A stretch of DNA of 7,370 nt. Origin: an uncultured Lachnospiraceae bacterium (GTDB taxonomy: Bacteria; Bacillota; Clostridia; Lachnospirales; Lachnospiraceae). How positions within the stretch are numbered: position 1 is the stretch's first letter; each line of letters begins with the position of its first letter. Below the pieces are notes generated by a model. The model had not been told where the DNA came from. It saw only the letters and a program-made list of their open reading frames with translations, and ran no database searches. The position numbers and the translations under genes are program-made. The DNA is taken from the NCBI GenBank assembly GCA_905193085.1, contig CAJJNI010000119.1, forward strand, positions 1 through 7,370, written 5' to 3'. Of this stretch, positions 5,922-7,370 are shown piece after piece.

Positions 5922-6768
5922 GTAGTAATATGACAACAAGTAATATTGCACGCAATATTGTAAAACGGACATCATTTGTTTTGATAAATTTTCCTTTAGG
6001 ATTATTTACAGGACATATATCCTCACATTTTCCACACATAATACAATCTCCTGTGCCATCACTTTTACTGTCAGGAAGTTCTACATTCATAGGACAATTA
6101 TTTAAACAGGCAGAACAGCCTTTTATACATTTGCTTCTGTCTCTTCTGACTGCAAATCCAGGAAGTATCGGAAGAAGCGAAAACACAGCTCCCATCGGAC
6201 ATAAAACGCGGCAGAAAAAGCGCTCACTCAATGTCATTCCACCCATTATCAAAAGCAGTATAATAATACCCGGTATATAGTCTGAAAATCTGAACTTAAA
6301 CACTGTAAGCATTGAGAAAACTTCCCAGGGACTAAGTCCTGCACCTGTTATTTTTGAATATACTCCGGTAAATGTTCCCGCTACAATAAGAAGTAACACT
6401 ATATATTTTACCCAGGATAATGCTTTATGCTCAAGAAATGCTGCTTTATACGGCTTCTTCTTTAATTTGCGGCATATAAACAAATATGTCCCATGACAGA
6501 AATCTCCAAAACTGCCAAATGCACATGCAAAACCGCAGAAAAACCTGCCAAAAACAACCGTAAAAGCACATACAACAATAAGTGTCATCACAAAGCCTGA
6601 TAATTCTACCAAATCGCCTGAACCTATTTTTGTAAAAATTTCTTTTATACCTGAAAATGCGGCTGTAAATATTGATGGAAAAAATATAAAAAATATCAGC
6701 TGAATTACTCTTCTTACATAATTATGCATTTTTTTCATTGTCTGTCTGTTATTATTATCGTTTTTCAA
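5902..6768 (-). CDS. membrane polyferredoxin, NapH/YccM-like 4Fe-4S protein
   Basis: This 288-residue integral membrane protein probably passes electrons across or along the membrane. Hydrophobic segments lie at about 20-38, 54-72, 118-138, 163-180 and 268-287. Two related C-x3-C membrane motifs, GRFFCGFACAFG (74-85) and ERFFCRVLCPMG (182-193), are the signature of the NapH/NosR/YccM-type domain. A ferredoxin part follows with eight cysteines for two 4Fe-4S clusters: C214, C218, C221, C225 and C242, C245, C248, C252. The first set has C-x3-C where C-x2-C is usual. The start is a TTG (6766-6768) one base after the stop of the FMN-binding gene, with GGAAAG at 6774-6779; the ATG at 6736-6738 has no ribosome binding site. 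Tight linkage to FMN-binding proteins suggests that it reduces their flavins outside the membrane. The redox donor and acceptor are not encoded here. Confidence 0.9.
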   Translation of the reverse strand: MKNDNNNRQTMKKMHNYVRRVIQLIFFIFFPSIFTAAFSGIKEIFTKIGSGDLVELSGFVMTLIVVCAFTVVFGRFFCGFACAFGSFGDFCHGTYLFICRKLKKKPYKAAFLEHKALSWVKYIVLLLIVAGTFTGVYSKITGAGLSPWEVFSMLTVFKFRFSDYIPGIIILLLIMGGMTLSERFFCRVLCPMGAVFSLLPILPGFAVRRDRSKCIKGCSACLNNCPMNVELPDSKSDGTGDCIMCGKCEDICPVNNPKGKFIKTNDVRFTILRAILLVVILLLYKYVV

Positions 6769-6769
6769 T

Positions 6770-7288
6770 TTATCTTTCCGCCTCTTTTAATGCAGCTTTA
6801 ACTGCTGCTATTATTCCTTTTGAACTGTAGGTTGCTCCCGACACAGTATCAACATCAGCTGTCTGCTCATCTGTTATATCATTTATTAATGCTTTCGCTG
6901 TATTTAAATAAGCGGGGTCTTCGCCTGATGCTGATGTTATTTCTACATTTATAATAGTATCATTTTCTATAGTTACATTTACCTTTATTTTACCGCCAAA
7001 ACCTTCGCCGACACCTTCGTAAACGCCATCTGTATATTTTGACTCCTGCGTTTTAACAGTATCAAAACTCTGCGTTTCGTCTGCATCATTGCCCTCTGTT
7101 TTTGACTGAGATGTCGTTTTCTCATCTGAACTTTCAGATTTCTTTGTCTCAAACTCAGCCTGATTCATCAGATTCTGTTTTTTTACTGCCTCATCAGCCG
7201 ATTTTCTGTCGCTTACAATATTGTTGTATATAAAAATAACTGCAACAACCGCTAAAATATTGATTATCCTTATTATAAATCTTTTCAT
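6770..7288 (-). CDS. membrane-anchored FMN-binding domain protein
   Basis: This 172-residue protein probably sits on the outer membrane face with a covalently bound FMN. Residues 5-21 are one hydrophobic signal-anchor without a lipobox cysteine. Residues 30-85 are a low-complexity Ser/Thr/Glu/Asp/Lys linker. The FMN-binding domain covers about 85-170, beginning with YTDGVYEGVGEGFGG and ending with DTVSGATYSSKGI. In RnfG/NqrC-type proteins the Thr of the SGAT motif receives FMN from the ApbE transferase, here Thr153 (family knowledge). The ATG at 7286-7288 is preceded by AAGGGG at 7-nt spacing, overlapping the stop of the upstream gene. It is followed after one base by the polyferredoxin start, so the two are almost certainly co-translated. 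No ApbE gene is in the window. Domain call is secure; the physiological electron acceptor is unknown. Confidence 0.92.
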   Translation of the reverse strand: MKRFIIRIINILAVVAVIFIYNNIVSDRKSADEAVKKQNLMNQAEFETKKSESSDEKTTSQSKTEGNDADETQSFDTVKTQESKYTDGVYEGVGEGFGGKIKVNVTIENDTIINVEITSASGEDPAYLNTAKALINDITDEQTADVDTVSGATYSSKGIIAAVKAALKEAER

Positions 7289-7299
7289 GAGCTTACCCC

Positions 7300-7370
7300 T
7301 TATTTTTCTGCATTATCTAAAGCATTCTGCACAGCAGATAAAATTCCCTTTGAACTGTATGTTGCTCCTG
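7300..7370 (-). CDS. second FMN-binding domain protein (C-terminal end only)
   Basis: The minus-strand frame from the window edge to the TAA at 7300-7302 encodes GATYSSKGILSAVQNALDNA followed by EK, the end of an FMN-binding domain. It corresponds to residues 151-172 of the next gene. The rest lies beyond position 7370, so its length and membrane anchor are unknown. Eleven bases separate its stop codon from the start of the downstream FMN-binding gene, whose ribosome binding site overlaps this stop. The pair probably arose by tandem duplication and forms one operon with the polyferredoxin. Confidence 0.85.
   Translation of the reverse strand, partial: GATYSSKGILSAVQNALDNAEK

Noticed and set aside
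5930..6280. Plus-strand 116-codon frame opposite the polyferredoxin
   Set aside because: Shadow of the real gene, which has full cysteine motifs and membrane segments on the minus strand.

Overview
The window looks like chromosomal DNA of a low-G+C Gram-positive anaerobe, most likely a Clostridia/Lachnospiraceae gut bacterium (inference). The grounds are AT-rich DNA with GGAGG-type ribosome binding sites and consensus sigma-A promoters, a class B sortase on a Thr/Pro-rich stalk, an FMN-binding protein next to a membrane polyferredoxin, and a uronate-type sugar-acid reductase. There is no transposase, phage gene, CRISPR array, tRNA or rRNA.

Left part (1-2327). A minus-strand gene at 79-993 encodes a small cysteine-rich protein that resembles a U32-peptidase-like TIM barrel; its function is unknown. 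Diverging from it on the plus strand is a class B sortase gene (1350-2234). The 356-bp region between them is the richest non-coding part of the window. It holds a perfect TTGACA-N17-TATAAT promoter for the minus gene with a leader of about 185 nt, a 49-codon open frame within that leader, an exact 8-2-8 palindrome containing TACA-N2-TGTA (like BlaI/CopY-family operators), and two copies of a 24-bp direct repeat, one over the minus promoter and one just upstream of the sortase ribosome binding site. A strong hairpin terminator ends the sortase gene and probably also serves uvrC, which converges on it.

Middle part (2328-5921). A sugar-acid reductase of the mannitol dehydrogenase/fructuronate reductase family and uvrC form a two-gene minus-strand unit. 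Its promoter-like sequence (TTTACA-N17-TAAAAT) lies inside the end of the preceding gene. The uvrC ATG overlaps the reductase stop by 11 nt, so a DNA repair nuclease appears to be translationally coupled to a carbon-catabolism enzyme.

Right part (5902-7370). Three tightly packed minus-strand genes come next: the tail of one FMN-binding protein (cut by the window edge), a complete membrane-anchored FMN-binding protein with an SGAT flavinylation motif, and a multi-pass polyferredoxin of the NapH/YccM type. Together they look like part of a membrane route that moves electrons from cytosolic iron-sulfur centres to covalently bound flavins on the outer face of the membrane. The rest of the operon lies beyond position 7370.

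I found no clearly new system. The items most worth checking are the divergent regulatory region, the U32-like protein, the partial flavin/Fe-S operon, and a terminator-like hairpin embedded antisense in the start of uvrC.
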